A DNA stretch of 47,236 nt from Chara braunii (lineage: Eukaryota; Streptophyta; Charophyceae; Charales; Characeae), in assembly GCA_003427395.1 (NCBI GenBank), contig BFEA01000116.1, forward strand, positions 372,492-419,727, given 5' to 3'. The translations under genes and the position numbers were made by a program. The notes beneath the pieces were generated by a model that worked only from the letters and a program-made list of their open reading frames with translations, ran no database searches and was not told the origin of the DNA. Positions 1 through 10,020 of the stretch are shown here, one piece after another (position 1 is the stretch's first letter; every line of letters begins with the position of its first letter).

Positions 1-23
1 AAAAAAAAAAAAAAAAAAAAAAA
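1..23. repeat. Poly-A tract at window edge
   Basis: A run of 23 A opens the window. It cannot be the tail of the adjacent LINE relic, which runs on the minus strand and would show T here. It may be the tail of a plus-strand retroposon lying mostly outside the window, or a contig-edge effect. Confidence 0.6.
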
Positions 24-87
24 TTGCGACGACCTTGACAAGATAACCTGCCCTACGACTGGTCTTAGGGACGACTGCCACTGGACC

Positions 88-1256
88 CTATTTTCTGCTG
101 ACGAAGACCCCAAATGAACCCGTCCTAGCAAAGTTGTACTGCACGACCTTACCGAAAATAGAAAGATATGAAACGACGAAAATGAAACCCACACAAGCGC
201 AGCCTCCTGGCTGCGAACACTCTTCAACTTCGGCTACTAACCAAACCGAGTGTCCTGGTAGTTGGAACCAAACTAGCGAAGCTACCGATAACTCTAATAA
301 CCATTTGGTTAGCACCGGACACTTCGACCGGTGGGTTCCTACCAGCCTGTTCCTCCGCGCCCAGGTCTTAAGGAACCACCAGATGTCACTTCTGGACCCC
401 TTTCCCTTCTTCGCCTTCCTCTTCCAGTCACCCCATATCGCCTGTCGGATACCTCTTTTGATTGCAGCCTTCAACTCTTTATCTGAGAATGGCTTGTGAT
501 GGAAGAGAAATTTGTTTCTGTCTGCCCAAATTACGGCACATATAACCGCCCTTACCACATGGGCTATGTACGCCTCTTGCCTGTGTGACCCTCCGGAGTG
601 ATACCCAGTAAAATCCATTCTTCATTCCAGGTTACCAATCTGGCCCCCATTTGTTCCCAGTGGTGGGCCCACCACTTCCAAATACGCTGGGAGGCTGGGC
701 AATCCCACCACAGATGTTTGGTGGATTCAAAAGGCCAGGTACATCTTGTGCATCCCAGACTGACTTCCACTCCCTTTCCGGCCAGCCGTACGACTGATGG
801 AGTGACCAGCAGGGACAACATCCAGAGAATAGAAGCATGCTTGAGGTTGGGGAGCTCCTGGAGGATAGTCCACAGTTTCCTGAAATCCTCCTCAAACTTG
901 TGCATGTCCTCCACCAGAACCGCCTTCCACCTGGAAATGGCTACAGCTGCCGGAGTCCGTTTGCGTGTGTCAGCAAACCTATAGGACAAACCTGCTGAAA
1001 TGTTGGACAAATTCAGCCCCTGTGTGGGTAGAAGAGAAGGGTTTGTGTTCTGCCAACCCCAAGCTTCAGGATCAACATACAGATTTTTCAGTGGAACCTT
1101 ACCCACCCACTGATAATACTTGTGGCTACCCTTCTCATCTTTCCACTCTATCACCCTTACTTGTAGGGTTTTTTCCCAAGTCCTGATCAGTTCCTCCCTC
1201 AAGAGGTGCAGACGGTTATCTTGGTTGGTCAATACCTTTTTTCTTTTTTTTAACAA
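88..1256 (-). pseudogene. LINE reverse transcriptase, C-terminal relic 1
   Basis: This is the C-terminal part of a non-LTR retrotransposon polyprotein. Two overlapping minus-strand frames, 1256-564 and 618-88, together cover the end of the protein, so there is a frameshift near 600. The first frame ends with a reverse-transcriptase-associated zinc-binding (zf-RVT) motif: a C-x2-C pair, then STKHLWWDCP and a tryptophan-rich RIWKWW segment. The second frame continues as a basic, Trp-rich tail typical of plant LINE ORF2 ends. The catalytic palm is absent. The lysine-rich start of the upper frame is only the translated T tract of the retroposon inserted at about 1238, so the true LINE sequence begins below that point. 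The protein is broken and non-functional. Family assignment as a LINE is firm; the clade is not determined. Confidence 0.75.
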
Positions 1257-1470
1257 AACATGCCCCCGTCGGTGTTAGTGGTGCTGATAAGAGCAGACAC
1301 CACTAGCACCTGGGGAGAGGCTCCATCTATTGGTGGGGAGCATCACCTGCTAGAAAACGGGTCCAGTGTCCCATATACAAATTGGATATAGAATACACAG
1401 AAAAAAAAACAGTTACGAGGGGGGTCCCTGCCGGCATTGATTACCCTGGGTTCCAGGGGATTGACTGAGC
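1238..1470 (-). mobile_element. Small A-tailed retroposon, copy B
   Basis: Minus-strand copy of a dispersed family that I group by a shared box and shared hairpins. On the minus strand it reads: a 5' hairpin (CCCTGG 1444-1449 with CCAGGG 1453-1458) flanked by CAGTCAATC and AATCAATGC, then the box TGGACCCGTTTTCTAGCAGG and TGCTCCCCACCAATAGATGG, then a 3' hairpin (arms 1272-1283 and 1298-1309, 11 of 12 paired) with loop CTGCTCTTATCA, then an A-rich tail (the T-rich tract at 1238-1252). No ORF is visible, so it is SINE-like or a LINE 3' end. It lies between the two LINE relics. Confidence 0.7.
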
Positions 1471-2044
1471 AGGATATTTGGAAGGAAGGGGAAACCTCTT
1501 CACCCTAAACCCGGCGTCGGATGCCTGCTAATACACACTAGTTCCTCCCTCCCCCTCCCAGACCCCCACAGCATTGACTGCCCCATTCCGTAGAAAGGGG
1601 GGATCACTGAAAAGCAAAAAGAAAAAAGGTTGTTCGCAGAAGAAAAACCTCCCCGGGGGGCTCCAGGGAGGAATTCCTTGTATGAGTAAGAAATGTGTAG
1701 AAAACTGGGTAACAGGATTTTATCCTTCAGGACAGGATCTCTGCCAGGGAAAGAGCATGGGGTGGGAAAGGGTCTAGAAAATCAGCTGTGGGGCGAAGTG
1801 GGAATGAGGGTTCTATGTTTGTCCAGTCTTTGAAGCTAAGGCGATAGTCTCTCATCTCTTCCAAGTCCCTCTGTCCCTCTCCCCTGTCTCCGCTCCATTC
1901 TACTCTTGTAATTCATTCTTCTCTCTCCCCTCCTACCCAATTTGTGCAAAATGTTGTGATCCATCTCCTAACATCTCCTACTTGTTTAAAAATGTCTAAT
2001 TGTGCTTTTGTGTCTAGCCACCTTTGTGTGAGTTCGAAATGTAC
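1471..2044. other. Unassigned spacer
   Basis: Low-complexity C/T-rich and A-rich sequence with a G-rich stretch near 1600-1670. No convincing coding frame or repeat boundary was seen. Confidence 0.4.
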
Positions 2045-3701
2045 CTATTGCTGAATCTGTGCGGTGATTTTTGGCTCATCTACTCTCACCCTTTCCATAA
2101 CCAGCGTGCATCTCTGCCACCAAAGTGCCCATATCACCGTTCTCCTTCCAAGTCTATACATATTCTCTACGAAGGTCGTGGCTGCTTCTGCCCGTGGCCA
2201 ATGGCCGGCCAATATGGCTTGCCAAGACCAGGGCCAGGGAATTGCAGATTTCATCTTTCTCCATATACGATCTCACCATCTCCATATAAATAGGCCGATC
2301 GGGCATTGCATGAAGATGTGTTCGATGGTTTCTGCCTTCTTGTAGAAAGGGAAAAAGTTCTGACACCGTTGGCACCACGGAAGAAGCATACTTTTTTGTT
2401 ATAAATTGGTATGGTCGGTCAACCAGTCATTTGTTGGCAGACAGCGATGTGCGATCTGCCACTGCAGGGAAGTGATTTTCATGGGTTTTGCTTTCTGTTC
2501 TTGGAACCATTTTATTGGAGTCAGAAGGGAGCGATCCACATTTAGGTATCTGGCCCATAGGTCGTTTACTATGTCTTTCAGTTGTCTTTTAGGTCTGAGT
2601 ATTTTATAGGCTGATTTGACCGACAACTGGTGTAAGCTAATGTAACCTGCATTGGGGCCTCCCCTCTGTTGGGGGGGTTCCCATGTCCATTCTGATGGGT
2701 CCAAGGTCAGGTCCTGGATTGATTTGAAGGCTGGATCACCACCCTCTGTCCTTTCTCTTCTAAAACTATCACTCGATACACAAATGCTCTCTCTTTCCAT
2801 TCGAGGGGGGCTCTGCTACCTTGGAGGATGCCAGTTCTAGTGATTGTGTAGTGCTCAACCATGACAGTCTTAGGTGAAACCATGTGTATCTGACCTATTC
2901 TTTGAGGGGACTCCGTACATGCTACCCAGTCGCCTTCTTTTAAGGAGGGGCCTTGTTTAAGAATTTGGTACCATACCAAAAGGATAGTTTCAATCAAGTT
3001 ATCCAAATGATCCTCAATGTGGTGGCAATATCGTACGATTCCTCGCATTTGGTCTCCTGTTTTCTAGTCCCTTCTCTCGTTGTCCGGAGATCCCCAACCT
3101 TGTGCACCCCTCTCTTTACCCAGTTTTTCCAACGCAAGGCTGAGCTTATCATGATACCGTCCCTCAAGTTGGTCACTCATTGGTTTCCAAAAACGGGTTG
3201 TCGGTATACTTCCTCCCAACGGTCAGGATAGATTATGTCTGGGAGCGGGAGTCTACGCCAGGTCTCCAGTAAGGATGGTCATGAGTTTTCCAGAATTTGG
3301 TCGCCTTCGTCCAGCCCATCCCTTCCTCAGGGGAGCTTGCGCGAGATTGTCCAGAATCGGTCCTCCAGCCATATCAGCGGGTGAGTAGCTTGGGGGGTTT
3401 CGAGGGCCAGTCGGGCTAGATGCTCCAGAGCCAATGCACACCACGGACACTAAGGGGCAAAAATTAGTTTTTTAATCCATTTTAGTCGTAGTGCTTGCAT
3501 TTGCGTGGCTAGGTCGATTATTCCCAAGCCTCCCCCTGCCTTAGGTTGGATAATAGACTCCCACGCCACGCGGCTGATCACGTTGTTCTGCTCGCCGTCC
3601 CCCCTCCATAGGAAAGTTGTTGCCTTTCTCTTTAAGCTTCTTAAGGCTGTTTTGCTTAGTGACCACAATAGCGATTTGTACCATAATGTTGCGAAGACCA
3701 C
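2045..3701 (-). pseudogene. LINE reverse transcriptase, C-terminal relic 2
   Basis: A second minus-strand non-LTR retrotransposon relic, longer than relic 1. At 3701-3450 the frame carries the post-palm 'thumb' signature: TTFLWRGD, then a V-x-W segment, PKAGGGLGIIDLATQ and ALRLKWIKKLI. At 2800-2399 there is a domain leading to the zinc-binding region, with LSVKSAYKIL and TSLQWQIAHRCLPTNDWL. Between about 2390 and 2270 another frame has the zf-RVT cysteines: C-x2-C, then a KKAETIEHIFMQCP segment. The element ends near 2045 at a stop after a Gln-Gln pair. At least three frame changes and stops separate these parts, and the segment 3450-2800 is poorly readable. The catalytic YxDD motif is not present. 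It is a dead copy, distinct in sequence from relic 1. Confidence 0.75.
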
Positions 3702-3774
3702 GTTATTAATTATTAAGCCGCAGTCGAAAAAGGATGTGTACTTATTTCTCCAGTTATCTATTTTTTGTCGTGTC

Positions 3775-3918
3775 GGGGGTAAGATAAAGGAGATTAAATG
3801 GAGCCCAGACCTGCCTAGTCCTTGGGGAATAAAAAATCTTACAACACATCCAACAATTCAGTGACGTTTGGCTAAGGAGGGGCCTCAAGGGGGTAAGATA
3901 AAGGAGATTAAATGGAGC
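3775..3918. repeat. Exact 30-bp direct repeat, 114 bp apart
   Basis: The 30-bp sequences at 3775-3804 and 3889-3918 are identical. Both begin GGGGGTAAGATAAAGGAGAT and continue through TTAAATGGAGC. They lie just upstream (minus-strand sense) of LINE relic 2. They could be target-site duplications of a small lost insertion or a local duplication. Confidence 0.7.
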
Positions 3919-4506
3919 AGAGACAGGGGAAAAATCCTGGTTGGACGAAAGGAAGAAGTTCAGAAGGATTACCGCTTGATTTTTCACGAGTGGACAAATG
4001 TTGACCCAACTATACCCCTTCGCACCCTTATAAAATTCTCAAACCCCTTCCCTCCCTCCTCCTTAAGCTTGGTTCCGCTGATCCGGTTCGGGCTTGAGCA
4101 GGAAAGAATAGTTTGATGGTTTATTCTGTAAAAAAGACTACTGTAGAATTTCCTACAAGAAGGTCAAGGGAATAGTGAAAGGAATTTTAGCAGAAATATA
4201 TGGATTATTATATCATATTGGGCTATAGGAGATAGTACTGCTAGCAATACCACGAACATCTGGCGGCCAGGTTTTGGCTCAAGAGGCAGTTCTCCTTTTC
4301 TCGATACTTCCTGTTTCTTTAAAGCATGTATCAATAACCTTTGTATGAAAGAAAAAAAAGACCCTTCATTTACCCTCCTGTGCTTTCTAGAGGTGGGCGC
4401 CTTAATTGGTATACGTGCAACCCCGCCCGCCTGCCTGGGATCTTCCTTCTCTGATTTTGTATCTGAAGAGCTATCCAGGGTAGGTAATGACTTCGGGTTC
4501 GCTATT
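3919..4506. other. Unassigned spacer
   Basis: No gene recognised. A 122-codon minus-strand open frame at 4532-4164 begins inside the neighbouring satellite unit and has no recognisable domain, so it is not called as a gene. Confidence 0.4.
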
Positions 4507-5490
4507 ATGTAGTCAAGGATTGAGGCTGGCATAACAATTCTTAGTACGAGATGTCGGGGGTGTATACTGCACTTTACCGTGAAACCAGGACGGGCTCTAA
4601 GGACATACGAGGGAGCGGAGGATTATCTAGTTCTCACAGTTTATCATACAACACAGGGTTCTCCAAGGTTGGTTATCGTCATAGTACGTAGCTTAAGGGT
4701 TGAGGCTGGCATAGCAGTTCCTTAGTACGGGATGTCGGGAGTGTCAGGAGATACTGCACCTTACCGCGGGGCCGGAACGGGGTCCAGGGATATACGAGGG
4801 AACAAAGGTTCCCCAACTCTCTCTATCAACGATTCTCCAGGGTCCATACACATAGTCCATGATACCGTCCATGATTCACGACTTAGAGTTGGCTATCCTC
4901 CTAGTACGTAGCTTAGGGCTTGAGGCTGGCATAGCAGTTATTAGTACATGATGTCGGGGTTGTAGGAGGTATTGCACCTTGCCGCGGGGCCGGAACGAGC
5001 TCGAGGGATATACGATGGTACGGAGGATCCCTAACTCTCTACCGTCACCATCAACGATTCTCCAGGGGTCAATACACAGTCCATGATGCAGTCCATGACT
5101 CACGACTTAGGGTTGGTTATCCTCCTAGTACGTAGCTTAGGCTTGAGGCTGGCATAGCAGTTCCTTAGTACGGGATGTCGGGGGTGTCAGGAGATACTGC
5201 ACCTTACCGAGGGGCTGGAACAGGCTCTAGGGATATACGATGGAACAGAGGATTCCCAACTCTCTACCATCAACACAATAGAACATTGCAATACACACAT
5301 GACTCAGGGTTGGCTATCCTCCTAGTACGAAGCATAGGGTTGAGGCTGGCATAGCAGTTCCTTAATATGGGATGTCGGGGGTGTCAAGAGATACTGCACC
5401 TTACCGCGGGGCAGGAACGGGCTCCAGGGATATACAAGGGAACGGAGGATCCCCAACTCTCTGCCATCAAACACAATAGTAGTAATACAA
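4507..5490. repeat. Satellite array, about five ~200-bp units
   Basis: The motif TGAGGCTGGCATA starts at 4521, 4701, 4921, 5144 and 5341, giving periods of 180, 220, 223 and 197 bp. Each unit also carries GATGTCGGG, a TACTGCACCTTACCG-like box, GGGATATACGA and CCAACTCTCT in the same order. Units differ by small indels and point changes, so this is an old array. A short hairpin-free GC-moderate sequence; no coding role seen. Confidence 0.85.
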
Positions 5491-5928
5491 AGTAACACTG
5501 TGCACCCTCATGAAGACCTATAGTAGCATGTTCATACCGCTCCCGAAGTCCCCGTGCAATCGGGCGTGCACCGCGTCTGCTTCAACCAGGGCTGAGCAGA
5601 GGGGTAGGTCTCTCTGCCTAGCCCGGTTGCCTGCAACCGCTGTCAGGTCGGGTCACGCTGCCAATATAACAATGGATGATCGTCCCGGGTGGTTAACACT
5701 GACACTAGGGTAGGACAAGGGGGGTGGGGGTGCACCATGGCAAAAATGATAAAAGGAAGGGTGGGTGGGGTCTTCAGAGGGATTCGGCTGGACAACCAAG
5801 TGGCCGAGTACTGTGGATAACTGTCATTGGTCTAGTATCCCACCTCTACAACAACTTGGGATTTAAAAAAAATAAAAAAAATTAAAAAAAATGGATTCGG
5901 TATAACTAACTTTCAAACTCTCTGACGT
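5491..5928. other. Unassigned spacer with A-rich tract
   Basis: Contains a short open frame at 5510-5713 with no recognisable domain and an A-rich tract at 5862-5890. Nothing else is supported. Confidence 0.4.
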
Positions 5929-6127
5929 CCTATTCTGAATGCCTCTCCTCCTCATGGCGCTGCAAGGGCTTGTTAGCAGATGATGAGGGTTTCAGAGTAT
6001 GGATTTGATTTACACTGAATTTCTAACATTCCGACTTCCTATTCTGAATGCCTTTCCTCCTCATGGCGCTGCAAGGGCTTGTTAGCAGATGATGAGGGTT
6101 TCAGAGTACGGATTTGATTTAGACTGT
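5929..6127. repeat. Two-copy tandem duplication, ~109 bp
   Basis: TATTCTGAATGCCT starts at 5931 and 6040. The following ~85 bp, including CATGGCGCTGCAAGGGCTTG and GATGAGGGTTTCAGAGTA, is nearly identical in both units. Confidence 0.85.
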
Positions 6128-6410
6128 GATGGGCAGTTAATCCCCTCGACTGAGGGCAATCAATGCTGCTCATCAGTCAATGGAGTGTGCCTACGTGTCG
6201 GTTTAGTTGATCACTCATGTTTATAGTACGATGGACACGTGGCATGACAACATGAGCTCTGTTTGCTTACAGACCACCCACTTCTAAATGTTAAGGGACG
6301 CTGGACCTGATTTCCAACAGGTGTTGCTCCCCACCGATAGATGGAGCCTCCCCGAGCATGCTAGTGGTGTCTGCTCTTATCATCACCCCTAGCATTTACT
6401 CGGGTTGTTT

Positions 6411-6448
<38 letters not shown>
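6128..6448 (+). mobile_element. Small A-tailed retroposon, copy A
   Basis: Best preserved plus-strand copy of the retroposon family. In order: a 5' hairpin (CCCTC 6143-6147 with GAGGG 6152-6156) between AGTTAATC and CAATCAATGC; the box at 6294-6349, including TGCTCCCCACCGATAGATGG; a 3' hairpin with outer stem CCCGAG 6351-6356 with CTCGGG 6399-6404 and inner stem GCTAGTGGTG 6360-6369 with CACCCCTAGC 6384-6393; the loop contains CTGCTCTTATCA; then a poly-A tail of about 34 A at 6415-6448. The tail and the lack of an ORF argue for SINE-like retroposition. Confidence 0.75.
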
Positions 6449-6451
<3 letters not shown>

Positions 6452-6514
6452 GGCCCGCCTTTTTTTAAACCCCGCCAAAAATTGACACGCACTTAAGCAT
6501 ACCGAAGTCAAGCA

Positions 6515-6812
6515 GAACACCAGAATTGCTTCTTCCCCCCGGTCACTCCAGCACCCTTTGGGACTTACAATTTTCTTACCACATCATGCACATGCCACCC
6601 AGAACTAGGTTCCCCCTCCCTACTTCCCCACCCTAATTACCTCTTCCCCCGAGTCGCTCCAACTCCCTCAGGACTTATAATTTTCTTACCACATCACGCA
6701 CATGACCTCGCAGAACTACAATTCCCCCTTCTCCACCCGAATTACGCTTTCCTCTAGGTCACTCTAGCTCCCTCAGGGACTTGTAATTTCCTTACCACAA
6801 CATTAAACACAA
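6515..6812. repeat. Three-unit tandem array, ~108 bp
   Basis: The segment ACTTACAATTTTCTTACCAC or close variants starts at 6563, 6673 and 6779. Each is preceded by a CTTCCCCC..GGTCACTC-like stretch. Units are diverged. Confidence 0.8.
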
Positions 6813-7174
6813 TTTTCCTGACCTTAGCGGGGGTGGGGATAACTGACTACCAAGAGATGCACGGCTGAATAGAAAAGAACCTTAGGAACCAAGAAGTGAG
6901 TAACAACAACAACAACGACAACAACAACAATGACATCAACATAACAGATGCGCAAGAAGGTGTACTCGGGCAACTTAGGGGCTGTCATACGTTAGACCTT
7001 GGCCTGGGCCATTATACACAGCCTATGGTAGCTCAGGGAAAACATTCAGATGTATCGAGGGACCCAAGTGCAAAATCTTGTGAGGCAACTACCTTCTTCC
7101 CCTAATACAACGTACGGTCGTCATAGCTGTATTTAGACTGAAAGGTACCGGGTTGGGTCACTTTGGAGCAGGCT
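6813..7174. other. Spacer with short (AAC)n tract
   Basis: An (AAC)n-like run lies at about 6902-6940 inside a 69-codon plus-strand open frame with an Asn-rich start. The frame has no domain and is probably a microsatellite translation. Confidence 0.4.
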
Positions 7175-7458
7175 GCGCTAGCGCTAGCGCCCCGATGCCG
7201 CCTGGCCAGCAAGGCCCGGTCTGCCGGCTAAACTAGTGCCTGAGGGAGGGAGCTCCTCGGCCGCTAGGCCTGTGCGCGCGCCCGGCAGCCGTGCGTGACG
7301 TTCTGTTTTCCACGTGGCAGCTGCTGTTGGTGACGTGGGTGTCCCGCGACGCGCAGATAGGGGCAACACCAACTGAAATTTGTTGAAAAAACGTGATTGT
7401 GGCGCAACAGTTTTAGCTTCGAAGATCAACAATGACGACAAAGATGGGCACTTAGACC
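7175..7458 (+). promoter_or_regulatory. GC-rich leader with 16-bp palindrome, shared with 17.9 kb
   Basis: The perfect palindrome GCGCTAGCGCTAGCGC sits at 7175-7190. The next ~200 bp aligns with the sequence after 17875, where GCTAGGCCTGTG, CCACGTGGC and AGGGGCA recur in the same order. At both sites the leader is followed, after about 250 bp, by an ORF or ORF remnant that ends in ACC/AAC-rich sequence. I infer a promoter or terminal region of a repeated gene-like element; a promoter function is not shown. Confidence 0.45.
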
Positions 7459-8169
7459 ATGTCTGATGGGGGGCTGTGGGAAACCCCTCCTACCCTGCAG
7501 CCCATGCAGGCAGATTCTGCGTTGTTCATTGTGACCTCGTATAAACAGCAGTTGGAGGAGATGCACGTGTTGCTGAGTCAAGAATATGGCAACCTACCGG
7601 ATGACATCTTGTTGGAGGGAGAGACGATCTATGATGGGTGGGAGGAGGAACTGTATGAGAAGATCTCTCTTCGACAATCGGATGTGAATGACAAAGCACA
7701 GGCGATGACTGCCCTACACGAGTGTGTTGGGATGCTGACGCAGGTGAAAGACATGTTTGTCAGGCTTCTAGCAAGGAGAGACGTGGGCGGTCCATCAGGT
7801 GAGTTGCTCTCATCTGAAGGCCAGGATAGCGTGACATGGACAGCATCAACAATATTAACAACATCAACAACATTAACAACACCAACAACATCAACAGCGA
7901 CAACAAGCACAATAGTGACAATTACAACATCCACAACAGTGACGTCACCAATTATTCCACTTTGTGCTCAGAAACAGCGGCCATTTGCTCAGGCATGTGA
8001 TGAATTGGGTGACGATCACATGGTATCAGCATCGTTTGGCTGTCAGTCTCAGTCTGTTGTAGTGAATAATGAAGATTTGACGGACGTGGGAGCGGCGATC
8101 CGAGCGCTTGCTTCGGAGGTTTTGTTGACATTCGTTTCACAGCTTTATCAACAACCCGCTAAAGATTAA
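7459..8169 (+). CDS. Hypothetical protein with Thr-rich linker
   Basis: A 236-codon open frame. I do not recognise the family. Residues 1-110 are ordinary mixed sequence rich in Glu and Leu, likely helical (EEELYEKISLRQSDVNDKAQ, then ALHECVGMLTQVKDMFVRLL). Residues about 128-165 are a Thr/Ser-rich low-complexity run encoded by ACAACA-type repeats. A short ordinary C-terminal segment follows. The stop at 8167-8169 is directly followed by an A run and another open stretch with an Asp-rich run (8186-8431), so the original frame may have been longer. The leader upstream is duplicated at 17.9 kb, where the corresponding frame is broken, so this is more likely a repeated-element gene than a unique host gene. 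The start was taken as the first ATG after the leader; introns cannot be excluded. Confidence 0.4.
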   Translation: MSDGGLWETPPTLQPMQADSALFIVTSYKQQLEEMHVLLSQEYGNLPDDILLEGETIYDGWEEELYEKISLRQSDVNDKAQAMTALHECVGMLTQVKDMFVRLLARRDVGGPSGELLSSEGQDSVTWTASTILTTSTTLTTPTTSTATTSTIVTITTSTTVTSPIIPLCAQKQRPFAQACDELGDDHMVSASFGCQSQSVVVNNEDLTDVGAAIRALASEVLLTFVSQLYQQPAKD

Positions 8170-8185
8170 AAAAACATCGTCATCA

Positions 8186-8431
8186 TTGTTCGACAACGAC
8201 ACTTTGGCGGAGGTAGGTGATGCGGTTCCCCCGCTTGTTATGAAAGACTCTTTTACAACTGATCCTTCATCTACCCAGCAGTCTGATATGGGCAATGACA
8301 ACATATGTAATGATTTACCGTACTATGACGACGACGACAATAATTTTTTTGATTGCGTAGGAGTATACCATCCCCCCCGAGAAGTTGATACTAATGAGTT
8401 GCGGCGTGGTACAATCATGGGGATGGGTTAG
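8186..8431 (+). pseudogene. Possible 3' continuation of the 7459 ORF
   Basis: An 81-codon open stretch beginning 17 bases after the stop of the preceding ORF. It has acidic, Asn/Asp-rich composition (YYDDDDNNFFDCVGVYHPP) that resembles a protein tail. It could be a separate exon, a frame-shifted continuation, or chance. No domain recognised. Confidence 0.25.
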
Positions 8432-9070
8432 GCAGTTGACCGCGGGGAGGGGTGAGTTCGATGGGTTTGGCATATGCTTTGATTTTTTCACTTTTGTGCA
8501 AATATCACTCGTCGGCGTCCCTCTTTGACCTAGGGCTTCCCCCTGCTCCCTCTTTGACCTAGGGCCCCTGCTCCCTCCCTGTTGCCTGTCCTGACTCTTA
8601 TATTTTGTGGTTGGCACTGGGTGGAGGGCATGATGGAGAGGAGCGAGAGGAAGGTCTGACGTTTGGGTGGTGGATAGGGGGAGCAGATACGATAATCAAT
8701 AAGGGATGGGCAAAACTCCGGTTGGCGAAATGGCAGGGGGAAGAGTATGCATGACTGATGCGTGATATTAATAATATTAAATATAATGATATATGTCGCA
8801 AATGTTGCTAACCTTTTTCAGAAATTTGACAAAAACAATTTCGTGTAAATAAATCTTTGTCGGGTGAATAGCTTAGGATAAGGGAGGGTAGGCTGACTAT
8901 CTCCACTATCGGAAAACGAGAATCATGGAGCTGGGCAGCGGCCTTACGCACGAAGGGGGCCTAGGGTTTGCTATGCACTGTTATGATTGAGAAAAATAAA
9001 GGTAGATTGGAGGACAGTTTGTTACCCTCCCCATGGCTAGATCTTCATACATGTTGTGACCTGGCTGATA
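8432..9070. other. Unassigned spacer
   Basis: Contains an A/T-rich stretch near 8765-8865 with an AATAAA-like signal at about 8850 and another near 8995. No coding frame is supported. Confidence 0.4.
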
Positions 9071-9262
9071 ATTGGGCGGGCAGTCAATCCCCTCGTGAGA
9101 GGGCAATCAATGCTGTTCTGCCACGTATATTGTCTCCGATCTTGTCAGTGGGACCCTGGACCCGGTTTCCAGCAGGTGATGCTCCCCACCAATAGATTGG
9201 AGCCATCTACAAACTAGGCTTGCTATTGGAGGATGCTCGGATCACCTCCAATAGCAGGTTGC
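9071..9262 (+). mobile_element. Small retroposon, copy C (no tail)
   Basis: The 5' hairpin is CCCTC 9090-9094 with GAGGG 9099-9103, in the same CAGTCAATC / CAATCAATGC context as in copies A and B. The box lies at 9150-9204. The 3' hairpin is a perfect 12-bp stem (9221-9232 with 9245-9256, TGCTATTGGAGG) and loop ATGCTCGGATCA. The stem sequence is entirely different from copies A and B, yet it pairs perfectly. No A tail follows. Confidence 0.7.
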
Positions 9263-9398
9263 CACAAATGTTTGCCATCTACAAACGGACCGAATGCCCA
9301 AGGCTGATATTATCAACAAGAAGTTTGAGGCCGGGTCCTCACAGTCTACCCGGAGTGACCGAACCGATCATGTTGAGAACCGGGCTCAACATCCCTCA

Positions 9399-9512
9399 TA
9401 TGATGATGATGATGATGATGATATGATGATGATGATGATGATGATGATGATATGATGATGATGATGATGATAATGACAATGATGATGATAATGATGATGA
9501 TGATGATGATGA
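9399..9512. repeat. (ATG)n microsatellite
   Basis: Imperfect ATG/GAT repeats over ~114 bp. Confidence 0.95.
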
Positions 9513-10020
9513 TTAGTAAGAAAACATATAGAAGACTATGCTATATCGGCAATCCTGACCTCCTTTTAATATCATTGAACACCTCATGAAATCCACCGCA
9601 GTTTTTCCAAACACTCGAGTTTCTAAGGGATTTCCAACAGATCATAACAATACTCACTTAAACTGACTTATTCTCTGACAAACTCATCTAAGCCTCATGC
9701 CCCCTGTCTGCTAGGTTACAGAGCGACGCGACTCACTCCAGCTCCGACCAGTGTCGTCCTGTGTCAACAACCCCCAACTGTCCTTTAGGATGCCCCCCCA
9801 TAGCATCCCCAGATCTCGCTACAAGGCCTCATGCCCTCGCCTTCGACAAGTAACAGATCACCCCGGCTCCGGCCATCATCGTTCTCGCGTTGAACAGCTA
9901 CGGATCCTGAATATAACAGTTTGATTCCACAGTAGATTCGTACAAACCGCTAGCAAACCCTCAGAGTCCCGAGAGATTCTTCAAACTACCAGGAATAACA
10001 AGGGTGTTTATTTTGAGGAC
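9513..10020. other. Unassigned spacer
   Basis: Ordinary-composition sequence with no supported gene or repeat. Confidence 0.4.

Noticed and set aside
1-23. Poly-A as tail of LINE relic 1
   Set aside because: The LINE runs on the minus strand, so its tail would appear as T.
4164-4532. 122-codon minus frame
   Set aside because: Its start lies in the satellite unit and its C-terminus is an A/T-rich hydrophobic run. No domain.
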